DNA of 64,000 nucleotides from the NCBI GenBank assembly GCA_001777915.1, contig MFFN01000004.1:413632-477631 (forward strand), in the 5' to 3' direction. Below are positions 17,779 through 27,422 of the stretch, piece by piece (positions within the stretch are counted from its first letter, which is position 1; the number at the start of each line of letters is the position of its first letter). Under the pieces are notes generated by a model. The model saw only the letters and a list, made by a program, of their open reading frames with translations. It was not told the DNA's origin and did not search any database. Position numbers and translations under genes: made by a program. The DNA comes from Candidatus Edwardsbacteria bacterium RifOxyA12_full_54_48 (GTDB lineage: Bacteria > Edwardsbacteria > AC1 > EtOH8).

Positions 17779-19635
17779 CTACCGGGCCGGCTGGGCCGCT
17801 GCCAGGGGCGTTATCTCGAAATGGTCGCCGCTGAAATCCTGGCAGTTGACGGGAACCTTGATGCCTTCTTTTCTGGCCTCCTCGGCGAATTCGCGGTAGG
17901 CCTGGCCGCCATCCCCGGCATGCATCGGGAATACCGCCCGGGGCCGCAGTTTCTCCATGGCGTAGAATGCCCCCATCCGCACCGCCACCACATCGCCGAA
18001 GTTACAGCCGGTCACCGGCATGAACATTATGTCGATGGGACGGCCCAGCCCGGCCATAAAATCGATCTCCTCCTTGTATGGTCCGGAAAAATCCCTCTTG
18101 CGGTTGGCATGGTCGCCCGGATGGCAGATGGTGACCCCGTCGACCGTCACCAAAAATCCCTGTCCGCTGTCATTGGATTCGATGGTGGTGATCTCGGCCC
18201 CGCCGATGCTCCGGCTCTCACGGGAGGCCAACTGGGTGAATCCCTCCTTGTCCCGGGGCGCGAATCCCATCACGTAGGTAATGTCGCTCAGGTCCTTTCT
18301 CCAGTCGAATATGGCCGGCATGTAGTGGTCGCCATGAACATGGGAGGCGAAAACAATCACTTTGACCCCTTTTAGTTCTTCCGGCAAAATGGAGCCGTTG
18401 GCCAGACCCGGGCTGTCGGGCAGGCGGCCGTTTTTGAAATAGTCGAACACCAGCAGATGACCGCTGGTCCTGACGGCCCATCCGCTGTGCCCCAGGTACC
18501 AAACCGCTGCCTGGCCGTTTTTCAGCGGCTTGGACATCGGAGCGATCAGGCCCTCTTTCACCGCCTGCTTGCTTCCCTTGGCCCCTTTTGTCTTTAGCAG
18601 CGTTGCGCAGGCGGTCTGGCCGTATTGAATGGCATAATCGAGCGCCGTCTTGCCATCTTTGTCCTTGGCGTTGACCGCCACCCCCTTCTCCATCAGCAGG
18701 CCGGCAACATCGCCGTAGCCTTTGATGACAGCGTAATGGAGCAGGTTCCGCCGCTCGTTCCCATACTGCCCGTCAACGCGCGCACCTGACCCGATGAGCT
18801 CGGCGGCCAGGGCCAGATTCCCGCAGTTGACGGCCATGAACAACGGGGTCTGGCCAGCGGCGGTGACAGCATTGACATCGGCCCCTCGTGCGATCAGTGC
18901 CCGGGCGCCGGCGGTGTTTCCCTGGAGGCAGGCATTGTGGAGCGGGGTCCGGTCGCCGTCGGTCTTCTGGTCGACCGGTACGCCGTGGTCCGCCAGAAAG
19001 TCGATCAGATCCTTGCCGGCTTCCCAGGCTGCCGTGTGCATCAGGGTCCAGCTGGCGGGAAATTGGTTCCGCGGGTTCATCTTGGTTGTTGCTCCAAGTC
19101 GGATCAGTAATTTGACCGCCTCGGGCTGCCGCCGCTCCATAGCCAGCGAAACCACCGTATTCCCCACCCGGCTTAAGGAGTCGTTGACATCCGCTCCCTG
19201 GGAGACCAGAAATTCGACCATAGGCAGTCGTCCCAGGGCTGCAGCGTAATACAAAGGTGTTTCATTGTCGCTTTCCCTGGCATTAAGATCGGCTTTTTGG
19301 GACAACAGAAACTTGGCCACCTCTAGGTGGCCGTTCCCGGCGGCAAAATGAAGCGGCGTCAATTGGTAACTGGTATCGCGTTCAGTTACGGAAGCACCCT
19401 TTTTCATCAAATATTTGACGATATCCAACTTCCCCTCAAAGCAGGCTGTATGAAGGGGCAGGCGGCCTCGGGCATTGGGAACCTTTATGGCGGTTTTATC
19501 TTTTTCCACGATCTTCTTCACCGCCGTCAGGTCGCCGGCCTGTATTGCGGCATGAATATCGGTTTCAAGCGCCATCGTTGTCGCTATAGTTTGTATCAGC
19601 AGCAGCCAGAGCAGGGAAAAAATAGCTTTTTTCAT
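17779..19635 (-). CDS. Secreted ankyrin-repeat / metallo-beta-lactamase-fold fusion protein
   Basis: 618 aa. The signal peptide (MKKAIFSLLWLLLIQTIATTMA) is followed by about nine ankyrin repeats (residues ~27-350; GRLPLHTACFEGKLDIVKYL, TPLHFAAGNGHLEVAKFLLS, TPLHNACLQGNTAGARALIA). From ~375 there is an UlaG/L-ascorbate-lactonase-like metallo-hydrolase fold: WYLGHSGWAVRT, then the metal motif HVHGDH (432-437), CHPGDH (504-509) and a late His in MHAGDGGQ. The Zn ligands therefore look complete. Both domain types are common but this order in an exported protein is unusual. Substrate unknown; hydrolase of a small cyclic or phosphorylated metabolite is possible. AGGAGATC before ATG supports the start. 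It ends the long minus-strand run. Confidence 0.8.
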   Translation of the reverse strand: MKKAIFSLLWLLLIQTIATTMALETDIHAAIQAGDLTAVKKIVEKDKTAIKVPNARGRLPLHTACFEGKLDIVKYLMKKGASVTERDTSYQLTPLHFAAGNGHLEVAKFLLSQKADLNARESDNETPLYYAAALGRLPMVEFLVSQGADVNDSLSRVGNTVVSLAMERRQPEAVKLLIRLGATTKMNPRNQFPASWTLMHTAAWEAGKDLIDFLADHGVPVDQKTDGDRTPLHNACLQGNTAGARALIARGADVNAVTAAGQTPLFMAVNCGNLALAAELIGSGARVDGQYGNERRNLLHYAVIKGYGDVAGLLMEKGVAVNAKDKDGKTALDYAIQYGQTACATLLKTKGAKGSKQAVKEGLIAPMSKPLKNGQAAVWYLGHSGWAVRTSGHLLVFDYFKNGRLPDSPGLANGSILPEELKGVKVIVFASHVHGDHYMPAIFDWRKDLSDITYVMGFAPRDKEGFTQLASRESRSIGGAEITTIESNDSGQGFLVTVDGVTICHPGDHANRKRDFSGPYKEEIDFMAGLGRPIDIMFMPVTGCNFGDVVAVRMGAFYAMEKLRPRAVFPMHAGDGGQAYREFAEEARKEGIKVPVNCQDFSGDHFEITPLAAAQPAR

Positions 19636-19712
19636 TTCCGATCTCCTAATGGTTTAAATGATGTATGGGATGAGTTCTCAAATCCCCCGGACAATCGCTC
19701 TGCGCCCTTCCG

Positions 19713-21026
19713 CTAGCTTTTGGTGGTGACCGAGACCCCTTCGCAAAGCAGTGGCGGGACCCGGGCCCCTTCAAAAGACGGATAAAGCGTATCCCCCACC
19801 TCCAGCACGTTGGCCAGCGTTTCGTAGATGTTGCCGGCCGCCATGGCATTCTTGACCCGGCCCACTATCTGGCCGTTCTCCACGTAAAGGCCGGGGCTGA
19901 TGCCGATGGAGTAGTCCCCGTTGGGAATGTTGCCGCTGTGGGCGCCCATCGCCCCTTCGATGATGATGCCGCGGTCCATCTGGGAGATAAGTTTTGCCAG
20001 GGACGCGGTCCCCGGCTTTATAAATAGGTGCCCCAGGAACGGTCCGGGCCTGGTGGTCACAGGGTCACCCCCCCAGATGTCGCCCCGGTAACCGTGGCCG
20101 GTTGGGGTGGCGCCGGTTTTTTCCGCATACTTGAGGTCGTAGAAAAAGTCCTTCAGCACCCCCTGTTCGATCAGGGAAAGTTTCTTGCAGGGCACTCCTT
20201 CGTCGTCCCAAGACCGGGCGCCGGGGTAGGCATCGTTGAGCGGATCATCGAAGATGCTCAGCTTCGGGCTGAATATTTTCTGCTCCAGCTTCCCGGCAAT
20301 AGGCGAGATTTTTTCGTAAAGACTGCGGCCGCTTAAGCCGCTGGCGATGCGCCACAACAGGGTGATCATGCTGTCCGGCATGAACAGCACCTTCATCCGG
20401 CCGCCCCTCGGTTGAACGGTCTTTTGCCCCTTCCCGAACAGGTCCGTCATCTCGGCTATCAGGGAATCCGGCATTTTCCCAATTGACCGGCTCCTGACCT
20501 CCCGGCTTATCCCGCTGCCCGAACCGGGGAAGATTATGGAACTGTATGAGCCGGCCGTGGAATTCCGCTGGCCCAGATCGGCGCCCTTGCTGTTCAGTAT
20601 CCGCAGGTAATCCACGCTGACATAAGCGCCGGCCATTATCTCTCCGGCGGCTTTGGCCTTAAGGATCTCGCAGACCCGTTTGGCCTCGTCCACCAGTTGT
20701 TCATTGGTCAGCTTGGCGGCCGCTGGATCACACGTGCCCAGGTCCTTGCCTTCCTTGGTATCCGGCAGGTCGTAATGCGCTTCCACCCCTCCCCGGAGCG
20801 AGTCCAGGGCGTTGTCCAGCAGACCCTGCCGGTCGTTAAGGTTGCGGGTATAGGCAAACCCCAGTTTGCCGTCCTTGATGATCCGCAGCGAGACCCCCGA
20901 CAGGAAGCTGGTCCTTATGTCGTACAGCTTGGCATCCTGAAATGACACCGACCTTGCGGTCTGCTCGGCGGAAAACACCTCGGCCTGATCGGCAGCCCTG
21001 CCGGCCATTTCCAAAAGCTTTTCCAT
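19713..21026 (-). CDS. tldE: TldE/PmbA-family protein (partner of TldD)
   Basis: 437 aa. Matches the TldD/PmbA family: SVSFQDAKLYDIRTSFLSG and VSLRIIKDGKLGFAYT at the N-terminus, then a Gly-rich C-terminal half (EGAMGAHSGNIPNGDYSIGI, GRVKNAMAAGNIYE). There is no HExxxH, as expected of the non-metal-binding TldE/PmbA partner that forms a heterodimeric peptidase with TldD. Its ATG overlaps the tldD stop by one base (TGATG), so translation is coupled. The TldDE pair degrades unfolded peptides and matures some modified peptides; no such precursor gene is visible nearby. Confidence 0.88.
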   Translation of the reverse strand: MEKLLEMAGRAADQAEVFSAEQTARSVSFQDAKLYDIRTSFLSGVSLRIIKDGKLGFAYTRNLNDRQGLLDNALDSLRGGVEAHYDLPDTKEGKDLGTCDPAAAKLTNEQLVDEAKRVCEILKAKAAGEIMAGAYVSVDYLRILNSKGADLGQRNSTAGSYSSIIFPGSGSGISREVRSRSIGKMPDSLIAEMTDLFGKGQKTVQPRGGRMKVLFMPDSMITLLWRIASGLSGRSLYEKISPIAGKLEQKIFSPKLSIFDDPLNDAYPGARSWDDEGVPCKKLSLIEQGVLKDFFYDLKYAEKTGATPTGHGYRGDIWGGDPVTTRPGPFLGHLFIKPGTASLAKLISQMDRGIIIEGAMGAHSGNIPNGDYSIGISPGLYVENGQIVGRVKNAMAAGNIYETLANVLEVGDTLYPSFEGARVPPLLCEGVSVTTKS

Positions 21027-22390
21027 CAGATGCCCCCCACTATCAGGTTATCGATTATTATATGAGGCCCCCCGTTGCAGGAACGGATGTTGCTCTGCCC
21101 CTTGCCGCAGCCGCCGATCTTGGAAAGCTCCAGATCGCTGCCCACGGCGCTGATATCCATCAGCGTCTGATACAGGTTGCCGGAGATGTTTATGTCCCGG
21201 ACCATCCGGCCGATCTTGCCCTGCCTGACCTCGTAACCGTAGTTGGCTCCGAAGGTGAAGTTCTCGCCGGATGTCTGGCCGCCCTTGGCGTCCAAAAGGT
21301 AAAGCCCGTCCCCCATTTCCTGGAGCAGTTCCTCGAACCCTTTCCCCCCGGGCTGGATGTAGATGGTGCCCATCCGGACTATCGGCGCATACCGGTAATC
21401 CTCGGCCACGCAATGGCCGCTCACGGGTTCCCCGAACTCGGCCGCGGTCCTCCGCGAATGAAGCCGGCCGGCCAGCACCCCGTTCTTGATCAGCTGGACC
21501 GGGCGCACCGCCACCCCCTCGTCATCGTATTTATAGAACCCGAGCTGTCCGGGACGGGTGGCGTCGTCGATGATGTTGAGCGTCCTGTTCCCCAGCTCGG
21601 CCCCCAGTGTCATTCTTTCCCTCATGGCCGGCAGTGTTTCCACGATGTCGGCCTCCGAGAAATGGCCGAAGGCTTCGTGGGCAAAGACCCCGGCCAGGCT
21701 GGGATTTAGGATACAGCTGTAGGATCCGCTTTTCACCGGCTCGGCCGACAGCAGGTCCAGAACCAATTTGGTCTTTTCTTCAAAATGTCTTTCCTGCCCC
21801 CTGATGGCGCCGAAGCCGTCGCTGCCTCCTATCCCCACCCTGATGTTCTGGGTCAGGCTGCCCTCCCGGGCGGTGATCAGGCCCCGTATGCTGGTGGTCA
21901 CCAGGTCTTCCTGGATCCGGCTCCCCTCGCTGTTCAGGTAGAACTTTTTCCGGTAGACCTCGCTGTAGGCAATGCTGGTGTTCACCACCTTGGGCTGGGC
22001 CAGCGGGATGTTGTTGTACCTTCGCATCAACTCCAGCTTTTCCGCCATCGGGATCTGCCGGGGGTCTTCCCCCAGCTTTGGGGAAAAAACATCCCGGACC
22101 GCTTCGGCTTTGGCCATCCGGACCGGTTTTGCCATGTTCCGGCAGAACAATGCTGCGTTCTCCGCCGCCGTTCTGACCGCGGCTTCGGCCTCCTCCGGCC
22201 GGGTGAAGGCCACCGAGGCCATGCCGCCATGGTCCAGGGCCCGGACCACATATCCGTCGCCGGAATTGGCCGACAGGGTGGTCAGCTCCTTTCCGCTGAA
22301 GCCGATGGCGGTCTCCTTCACCTCTTCGTAGCGGATGTCAACATAGTCAGCCTTGGCTCCGGCCAGCATCTTCTCCAATTTATCGAACAT
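21026..22390 (-). CDS. tldD: TldD metalloprotease subunit
   Basis: 454 aa. Carries the zinc-binding HEAFGH (His238-His243, HExxxH) in GVFAHEAFGHFSEAD, typical for TldD, followed by RTLNIIDDATRPGQLGFYKY and the Cys/Gly-rich C-terminus (GGCGKGQSNIRSCNGGPHI). N-terminal YVDIRYEEVKETAIGFSGKE is the conserved first strand-helix pair. Upstream gene of the tldD-tldE operon. GGAGATAC just 5' of ATG 22390 is a good ribosome-binding site. Confidence 0.9.
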   Translation of the reverse strand: MFDKLEKMLAGAKADYVDIRYEEVKETAIGFSGKELTTLSANSGDGYVVRALDHGGMASVAFTRPEEAEAAVRTAAENAALFCRNMAKPVRMAKAEAVRDVFSPKLGEDPRQIPMAEKLELMRRYNNIPLAQPKVVNTSIAYSEVYRKKFYLNSEGSRIQEDLVTTSIRGLITAREGSLTQNIRVGIGGSDGFGAIRGQERHFEEKTKLVLDLLSAEPVKSGSYSCILNPSLAGVFAHEAFGHFSEADIVETLPAMRERMTLGAELGNRTLNIIDDATRPGQLGFYKYDDEGVAVRPVQLIKNGVLAGRLHSRRTAAEFGEPVSGHCVAEDYRYAPIVRMGTIYIQPGGKGFEELLQEMGDGLYLLDAKGGQTSGENFTFGANYGYEVRQGKIGRMVRDINISGNLYQTLMDISAVGSDLELSKIGGCGKGQSNIRSCNGGPHIIIDNLIVGGI

Positions 22391-22442
22391 CGTATCTCCA
22401 GTTTAAATGATTAATGATAAAATATTCCTGGCGCTTTGAAAA

Positions 22443-24647
22443 TTAGAAATACAGCAGGTATCTGGCTTTAATGGCTCCAATGATATACCTCTGGGTCATT
22501 TCGCCGTCGGGATTTGAACCGTAATCAAGTGAATTGTAATCGTTCAAAGCCACGTACAGCCAACTTTTTGGGGAGAAGTTCCAGGAATATAAAAGCCCAA
22601 AACGATCCGAATAAAGACGGGTCTTTTCGAAATTGCTTTCCGGGGTGGTGCCTACCATCTCGTTGAATACCGAAAGCGTCATTTTGGCGGTTATCCGGTA
22701 ATCCATCCTGGGGCGGAATATAGGAGTCATGGCTACGATCTCTTTGCCGGGATCCCATTCGACCCATAACATAGAAGTCAGGGTGGTGCTTAAGGGCGAG
22801 ATGATGGAATAACTGAATGTCAGCCAGTTCGACCCCTGGTATGCCAGGTAGTTCCTGGCGTAATTGTAACTGTAATTGTAATCGCAGCCCCCGTTGATGT
22901 TGTTCCCCATCAAAAAGCCCCAGAAATTGAAACTCATGTCGCGGCTGATATAGTTTATGCATTCTTCCCTGCCAACAAAGGGATTGTAGATCAATTCGTA
23001 ATTTCTTCCATAATTCAACTCAAGATTTGCCCCCCAGTTATTCCTCCAGTTTGGATTGATGGAAAAATAACCGGCGGTGGACCATTCGGGACAGCCCGGC
23101 TCCCGCACCCGGGCGATGCCCGGCGCGATGTAAAGATTACGCAGCGATGCTTGCCGGAACGTCCAAAAAGGTCCTCCGATGAACAACGCCCTCTGTCTGC
23201 CGGTCCAGGGGACGTAGCCGATACCCTCTACGGAGAATGAGTCATCCACCGCCTCATATGCCGACATGATCAAGAACTTGTCGATGAATCCGCGGAAGCC
23301 GGTGCTTACCGCCATCCCCTTTTTACCCGACTCGTCGCTGTAGGCACCCTGCAGGATCAACTGGTTTGGTCCTTTGCGCAAAGAGGCATCCAGCCCTGCG
23401 GCGTAGTTGTATTCGTCCGCATTGGCAGACATGCCGCTAAACAGCAATCCTATATCAGAGTTGTTTAATACCCTTCTGGTCGCCCTCAAAACTCCGAATT
23501 TCCTTTCCGGCTCTGTCAGCGGCAGACCCCGATAGGAATAATCATATTTCTCGGTATACGCCGCCAGAGCCCCAATATTCCAGCCTTCGGTTTTGTGGGT
23601 CACCTTCAATCCTCCGATGATCGGCACCGCACCGCCGTCGATGGACTTCCCCACCCGGCGGGAATAAAAAATATTGAGCGGCTGAAAGAAACCGCTGCCC
23701 TGGAATTCCGAAAAGCGGAATATCTCCCGCCCCTCCACAAAGAACGGCCGTTGCTCCTGCAGATAGGTGGGATAGCGGGAAAGGTTGACCGAGGACGGGT
23801 CCGATTCTATCTGGGCAAAATCGGGGTAGGCCGTGGCATTGATGCTGGTCTGCGGGGTCAGGTCCCATTTGGCGGTCAGGCTGCCGTTTACCTTCCTGGC
23901 AGTTGTTCTTCCCTTAAAATCCTCATAGCGTAAAAACCCTTCGGGATACAGCTCGAAATAATATCCCGAAGACCGGGGGTTGATGTTCTGGGCCACCCCC
24001 CATCGAGACACCAGATCGTCGTCCTTTTGGGTAACCTCGGTCCAGTAATCATCCTCGCGATTGGTGGCGATGTGCCGGGCGAACTGAACGCCCCAATTCA
24101 TCAAGCCCTTTTTATAGCGCAATGTCTTGAAGGGGATCTTCATCTCCACCTCCATCCGGTCGGGATACATCTTAACCGAGTTGTACCAGACCCCCTCCCA
24201 GGAAAGGTCCTGGCTGCGTCCGTCGTCCATGATCAGCCCGTCCCAGAAAAGGCCGCTGCCGAAAACCAAAAAGAAATACCCGCCGGTCCGGCTGCCGAAA
24301 GGATCTATCTTGATGGTCACATAGTCCTCATCCTTGGTGAAGCAGGCCACCGGGGGATTTTTGTCTGCATGGCAGCGAAAGGCCACATATAGATTTTCGG
24401 CATCCTGAAGCAGGTAGACCACCGTCCGCTCGGTCGGAGCGGTCTTTTCATATGGGGTATGCTGGATGAAATTGATTGCTGAATCGCCCGATAGCCAAAG
24501 ATCCTCAATTATGCCATCGATTTTCGGCTCAATATCCGTTTGGGTAATATTGACGCTTTTTTGTGGTCTGTTTTCTTCCTCTTGGGCCCGAGCGGCCATG
24601 GATGATATTACTAGGAAGAAAAACAGTAAAAAAACATGCTTTTTCAT
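22443..24647 (-). CDS. CBM9-like domain + DUF5916 outer-membrane beta-barrel protein
   Basis: 734 aa. Signal peptide (MKKHVFLLFFFLVISSMAARA), then a carbohydrate-binding family 9-like domain (KIDGIIEDLWLSGDSAINFI, TVVYLLQDAENLYVAFRCHA). From ~230 comes a long run of alternating amphipathic strands ending ...IIGAIKARYLLYF, with a terminal aromatic as in outer-membrane barrels. This is the known CBM9/DUF5916 architecture of FCB-type bacteria, where the barrel carries a conserved SRYPTYLQEQRPFFVEGRE segment, present here. Role unknown; probably surface sugar or polymer interaction. Located between tldD and a retropepsin-like gene. A possible promoter lies at 24700-24728. Confidence 0.85.
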   Translation of the reverse strand: MKKHVFLLFFFLVISSMAARAQEEENRPQKSVNITQTDIEPKIDGIIEDLWLSGDSAINFIQHTPYEKTAPTERTVVYLLQDAENLYVAFRCHADKNPPVACFTKDEDYVTIKIDPFGSRTGGYFFLVFGSGLFWDGLIMDDGRSQDLSWEGVWYNSVKMYPDRMEVEMKIPFKTLRYKKGLMNWGVQFARHIATNREDDYWTEVTQKDDDLVSRWGVAQNINPRSSGYYFELYPEGFLRYEDFKGRTTARKVNGSLTAKWDLTPQTSINATAYPDFAQIESDPSSVNLSRYPTYLQEQRPFFVEGREIFRFSEFQGSGFFQPLNIFYSRRVGKSIDGGAVPIIGGLKVTHKTEGWNIGALAAYTEKYDYSYRGLPLTEPERKFGVLRATRRVLNNSDIGLLFSGMSANADEYNYAAGLDASLRKGPNQLILQGAYSDESGKKGMAVSTGFRGFIDKFLIMSAYEAVDDSFSVEGIGYVPWTGRQRALFIGGPFWTFRQASLRNLYIAPGIARVREPGCPEWSTAGYFSINPNWRNNWGANLELNYGRNYELIYNPFVGREECINYISRDMSFNFWGFLMGNNINGGCDYNYSYNYARNYLAYQGSNWLTFSYSIISPLSTTLTSMLWVEWDPGKEIVAMTPIFRPRMDYRITAKMTLSVFNEMVGTTPESNFEKTRLYSDRFGLLYSWNFSPKSWLYVALNDYNSLDYGSNPDGEMTQRYIIGAIKARYLLYF

Positions 24648-24699
24648 GATTGCTCCATAATGTAATATTATTGAATATACGCAAACTACTTAAAATTAA

Positions 24700-24728
24700 G
24701 CTATAATGTTTCAATAAAGAAGGGTCAA
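24700..24728 (-). promoter_or_regulatory. Possible promoter for the DUF5916 gene
   Basis: Read on the minus strand: TTGACC, 17 bp, TATAGC, about 53 bases before ATG 24647. The -35 has one mismatch to consensus and the -10 has two; it sits in an AT-rich spacer. Confidence 0.4.
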
Positions 24729-24775
24729 TAACTGCTTGTTTACATGATATTTAACAACATTACACCTTTTAAATA

Positions 24776-26020
24776 TTATTTTTTCTTTTCCAGAAATATT
24801 TTCATGGAATCAAAGTTAAAAGTTAGACGATATGGCCGAAAAAACCCATGGGAAATGATCCCCCCTATCAGAAACCCAAACCGGCTCTCAAAACCTGGCG
24901 GAAGCGCTCCGAACAAACCGCGAACATCCCTTTCCTCGATATTTCCCAAAGTCAGCCGATCCACCGTAAAGGGGCGTACCTGTACTTCTCCTCCGCCCCC
25001 CATGCCCTCTTTGGCTTCGCCCAGCTTGATACCGGCCGTTTTAATGGTGGCCTCGGTAGCAGTGAAACCCCCTCCGGCCAGTCCGGTGTCGATGAAAAAA
25101 AGCTGGGGTTGGCCGCTGTTGACTGTCCCCCAAGCCACCATTATATGGTCTCCGGCCATCCAAAAAGGCAGGCCTCCGCTAATAGACACTGCCGTGGCTT
25201 CTCCGGAGTTGCGACGGGCTAGGACCAGTTTTCCTCCCGGATAATCCAAGGTAAAATTGAAATGGTATAGGAAACATGTACCCACTACCCCCCGAACAGG
25301 TTGTTGAAACATCTGGGCTGCCCGTTTGGGGGCCTGGCTAATGTTAATGGGAACATTGCGAACGATAAATGATCCAGCTTTGACGCTATCCAGTATCCCA
25401 TGATAGGTAGCAGCGGTTTTCCCACCTGCAAACGTAGCGGTCTGCGTACCCAGGAATTTTATTCCAAGGTCTTTCGCTAATTCTTCATCTATGCTCAGTT
25501 CCCAGCCGCCGGTGTCGATCAGGAACATCGTCTCTCTGCCGTTGACCGTGAGCATAATCAAAGGCAGGGGATCAGTCTGGACGAACGGCAGTTCGGTCAC
25601 TATGGCCGCACTTTCGATGAGGTACGGCGTTCTATCTTTGAATGCCTGCAGTTTGTCGGCTTTGGCCATCTGGCCGGCCTCGGCGAATAGCGACCCGGCT
25701 TCGGCGAAGCGGTCCTGGCGGTAATAGGTTTCCGATAGCAGGCCGATGGTCTTGACACGAACAGAACTGTCTGTCAGGGCTTTCTTTAAATGCGTCTCTG
25801 CCTTGCTGAAACGGTTGCCGTAAAGGGCAATCTGTCCTAGCATTAGGTTGGCATAGACATTGTTCGAATCCTTTTTCAGTATCCGGTTATAATATGCCTC
25901 AGCTTCAGGGAATAACCCTTGATAAAATAAATTATCCGCTTTTCCCATTGCATCTTCGGCTTTTCCGTTGTTAGCCAAACCAAGTATGGCTATCATAAAT
26001 ACGATGATTGTATATTTCAT
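24776..26020 (-). CDS. Secreted TPR / retropepsin-like aspartyl protease
   Basis: 414 aa. Signal peptide (MKYTIIVFMIAILGLANNGKA), then about two and a half TPRs (residues ~24-125). From ~155 there are two aspartyl-protease half-domains, each with its own catalytic-loop motif: FLIDTGG (Asp169) and FFIDTGLAG (Asp311). Hydrophobic-hydrophobic-Gly elements (GVVGTCFL, FLIGGIISHGFF) follow in each half. The duplicated DTG within one chain suggests an intramolecular pepsin-like pair rather than a retropepsin homodimer. Likely a periplasmic or secreted peptidase. GAGGT precedes ATG. The S41 peptidase gene lies immediately upstream on the same strand, so the two peptidases may be co-expressed. Confidence 0.8.
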   Translation of the reverse strand: MKYTIIVFMIAILGLANNGKAEDAMGKADNLFYQGLFPEAEAYYNRILKKDSNNVYANLMLGQIALYGNRFSKAETHLKKALTDSSVRVKTIGLLSETYYRQDRFAEAGSLFAEAGQMAKADKLQAFKDRTPYLIESAAIVTELPFVQTDPLPLIMLTVNGRETMFLIDTGGWELSIDEELAKDLGIKFLGTQTATFAGGKTAATYHGILDSVKAGSFIVRNVPINISQAPKRAAQMFQQPVRGVVGTCFLYHFNFTLDYPGGKLVLARRNSGEATAVSISGGLPFWMAGDHIMVAWGTVNSGQPQLFFIDTGLAGGGFTATEATIKTAGIKLGEAKEGMGGGGEVQVRPFTVDRLTLGNIEERDVRGLFGALPPGFESRFGFLIGGIISHGFFRPYRLTFNFDSMKIFLEKKK

Positions 26021-26079
26021 GCTAACCTCACTTGTTTGAGTTTAAAATTGACGGGATCCTCCTATACAGCCAGTGCTCG

Positions 26080-27399
26080 CTATTTCCGCAGACACCGCAC
26101 AGTGTCTCCGACGGAACGGATCAGGGTGAACCCGTCGACCCTGCCGTCCAGGCCGGTGGTGAAGCTGACCGAGCTGCCAGTCTGTTCGATCACGAAGCTC
26201 CGGTCAGAGGCTGGTACCAGACGCATCTTGGGGCCGTTCTCGCGCTGGAAGAATAGTTGCCCCCCGTCAGCGGAGATGACCCGGATGCCATACTTTCCGG
26301 GATACGAGTCAAGCATGGCGGAGGATGGTTTGAGGTTTCGCGCTTCTGCCCGCTTGACCGCTGCCAGGTTGTCGTATTCAAAGCGTTCGGCGGATGATGG
26401 TGCAGTCCGGGCCAGGGTGTCTAGGGCCATCAGATAAGCGACCTCTAAAGCGCTGTCGGCCGGCACTGGGACATGAGGCTGAACCCCGGTTCCCTCCCAG
26501 TTCTTTTTGGATATTGGATTGATGGCCCGGCCGATCGACACTTTGAGAACGAAATGATCGTTAAGTATCTTGAAGTCGACCGGATGAGCGCCACCGCCGG
26601 TGGTCTGGCCGACGATGGTGGCCCGCTTCAGCTCCCGCAGGTTGTTGGAGAACTCCTCGGCTCCCGAGAAAGTATAATCACTGGTCAGAATGTAGACCGG
26701 CACTTTGGCCAAACGAGGCCCTGGAACCCAGGGCAGTATCCAATACTGCTGGGTAAGATTGGTGGGCCGGGTGTATAAGTCGTTCAGGTGGGCCTCACCC
26801 TCGAACAGGTAGGTGCTTATCAGCTGGATCATCTCGGGGTGGCCCCCGCCGTTTCGGCGCAGATCGAAGATGACCGCCTGGGCATTGGCCATAAAATTCA
26901 TGGCCGACACCGCAGCCGCACCGGCTCCCGGCAGCTGGGGATTATCGAACATCCTGAAATCTATGTATCCAACGTTCCCCGGCATAAGTTCGACCTTTCG
27001 AAATCCGAAATTATCGCGCTGATGGGACCGAATGACCTCCGGGAGGCTTTCACCATCCATGGTGTCGCAACGCATTTGGGCAATACGCTGCGGTCCGTAT
27101 ATCACCGCCAGATGGCGGTCCTTGGTTACCGACCGCAGATCGTTGGTGAGTCGCGCGGCGAAATCCTCCGGGTTGGATAATCGATCGTAAGTGCCGGCAT
27201 TAAGGTTCTTCCGCAGCAGTGCCGACATGGCCTTGGCCTTGTCGGGAAATACATAGTTATTCGCCAGCAGTTTGGAAACCGAGTCGACCACCGATTTTCT
27301 GATGGCCTTGTCAATAGCTGTCTGTGTTGCCGGCAGGGCCGGGGCCAGCACCGGGAATATTAAAGCGATCAAAATGGGGAAAAATATTTTTCGCATCAT
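26080..27399 (-). CDS. Secreted S41-family (IRBP/tail-specific-like) serine peptidase
   Basis: 439 aa with a signal peptide (two adjacent ATGs; MMRKIFFPILIALIFPVLAPALA-like). The N-terminal helical part (residues ~28-95) resembles the IRBP-like S41 N-domain (LANNYVFPDKAKAMSALLRK, TKDRHLAVIY). The catalytic domain shows GNVGYIDFRMF, AVIFDLRRNGGG and VPVYILTSDYTFSGAEEFSN, where Ser245 is the predicted nucleophile, followed by TTGGGAHP. There is no PDZ domain between the N-domain and the core, which points to the IRBP-like branch rather than CtpA/Prc. AAGGAG precedes the start. Extracytoplasmic peptidase; substrate unknown. Confidence 0.85.
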   Translation of the reverse strand: MMRKIFFPILIALIFPVLAPALPATQTAIDKAIRKSVVDSVSKLLANNYVFPDKAKAMSALLRKNLNAGTYDRLSNPEDFAARLTNDLRSVTKDRHLAVIYGPQRIAQMRCDTMDGESLPEVIRSHQRDNFGFRKVELMPGNVGYIDFRMFDNPQLPGAGAAAVSAMNFMANAQAVIFDLRRNGGGHPEMIQLISTYLFEGEAHLNDLYTRPTNLTQQYWILPWVPGPRLAKVPVYILTSDYTFSGAEEFSNNLRELKRATIVGQTTGGGAHPVDFKILNDHFVLKVSIGRAINPISKKNWEGTGVQPHVPVPADSALEVAYLMALDTLARTAPSSAERFEYDNLAAVKRAEARNLKPSSAMLDSYPGKYGIRVISADGGQLFFQRENGPKMRLVPASDRSFVIEQTGSSVSFTTGLDGRVDGFTLIRSVGDTVRCLRK

Positions 27400-27422
27400 G
27401 TTTGTTGCTCCTTCGATTGTGA

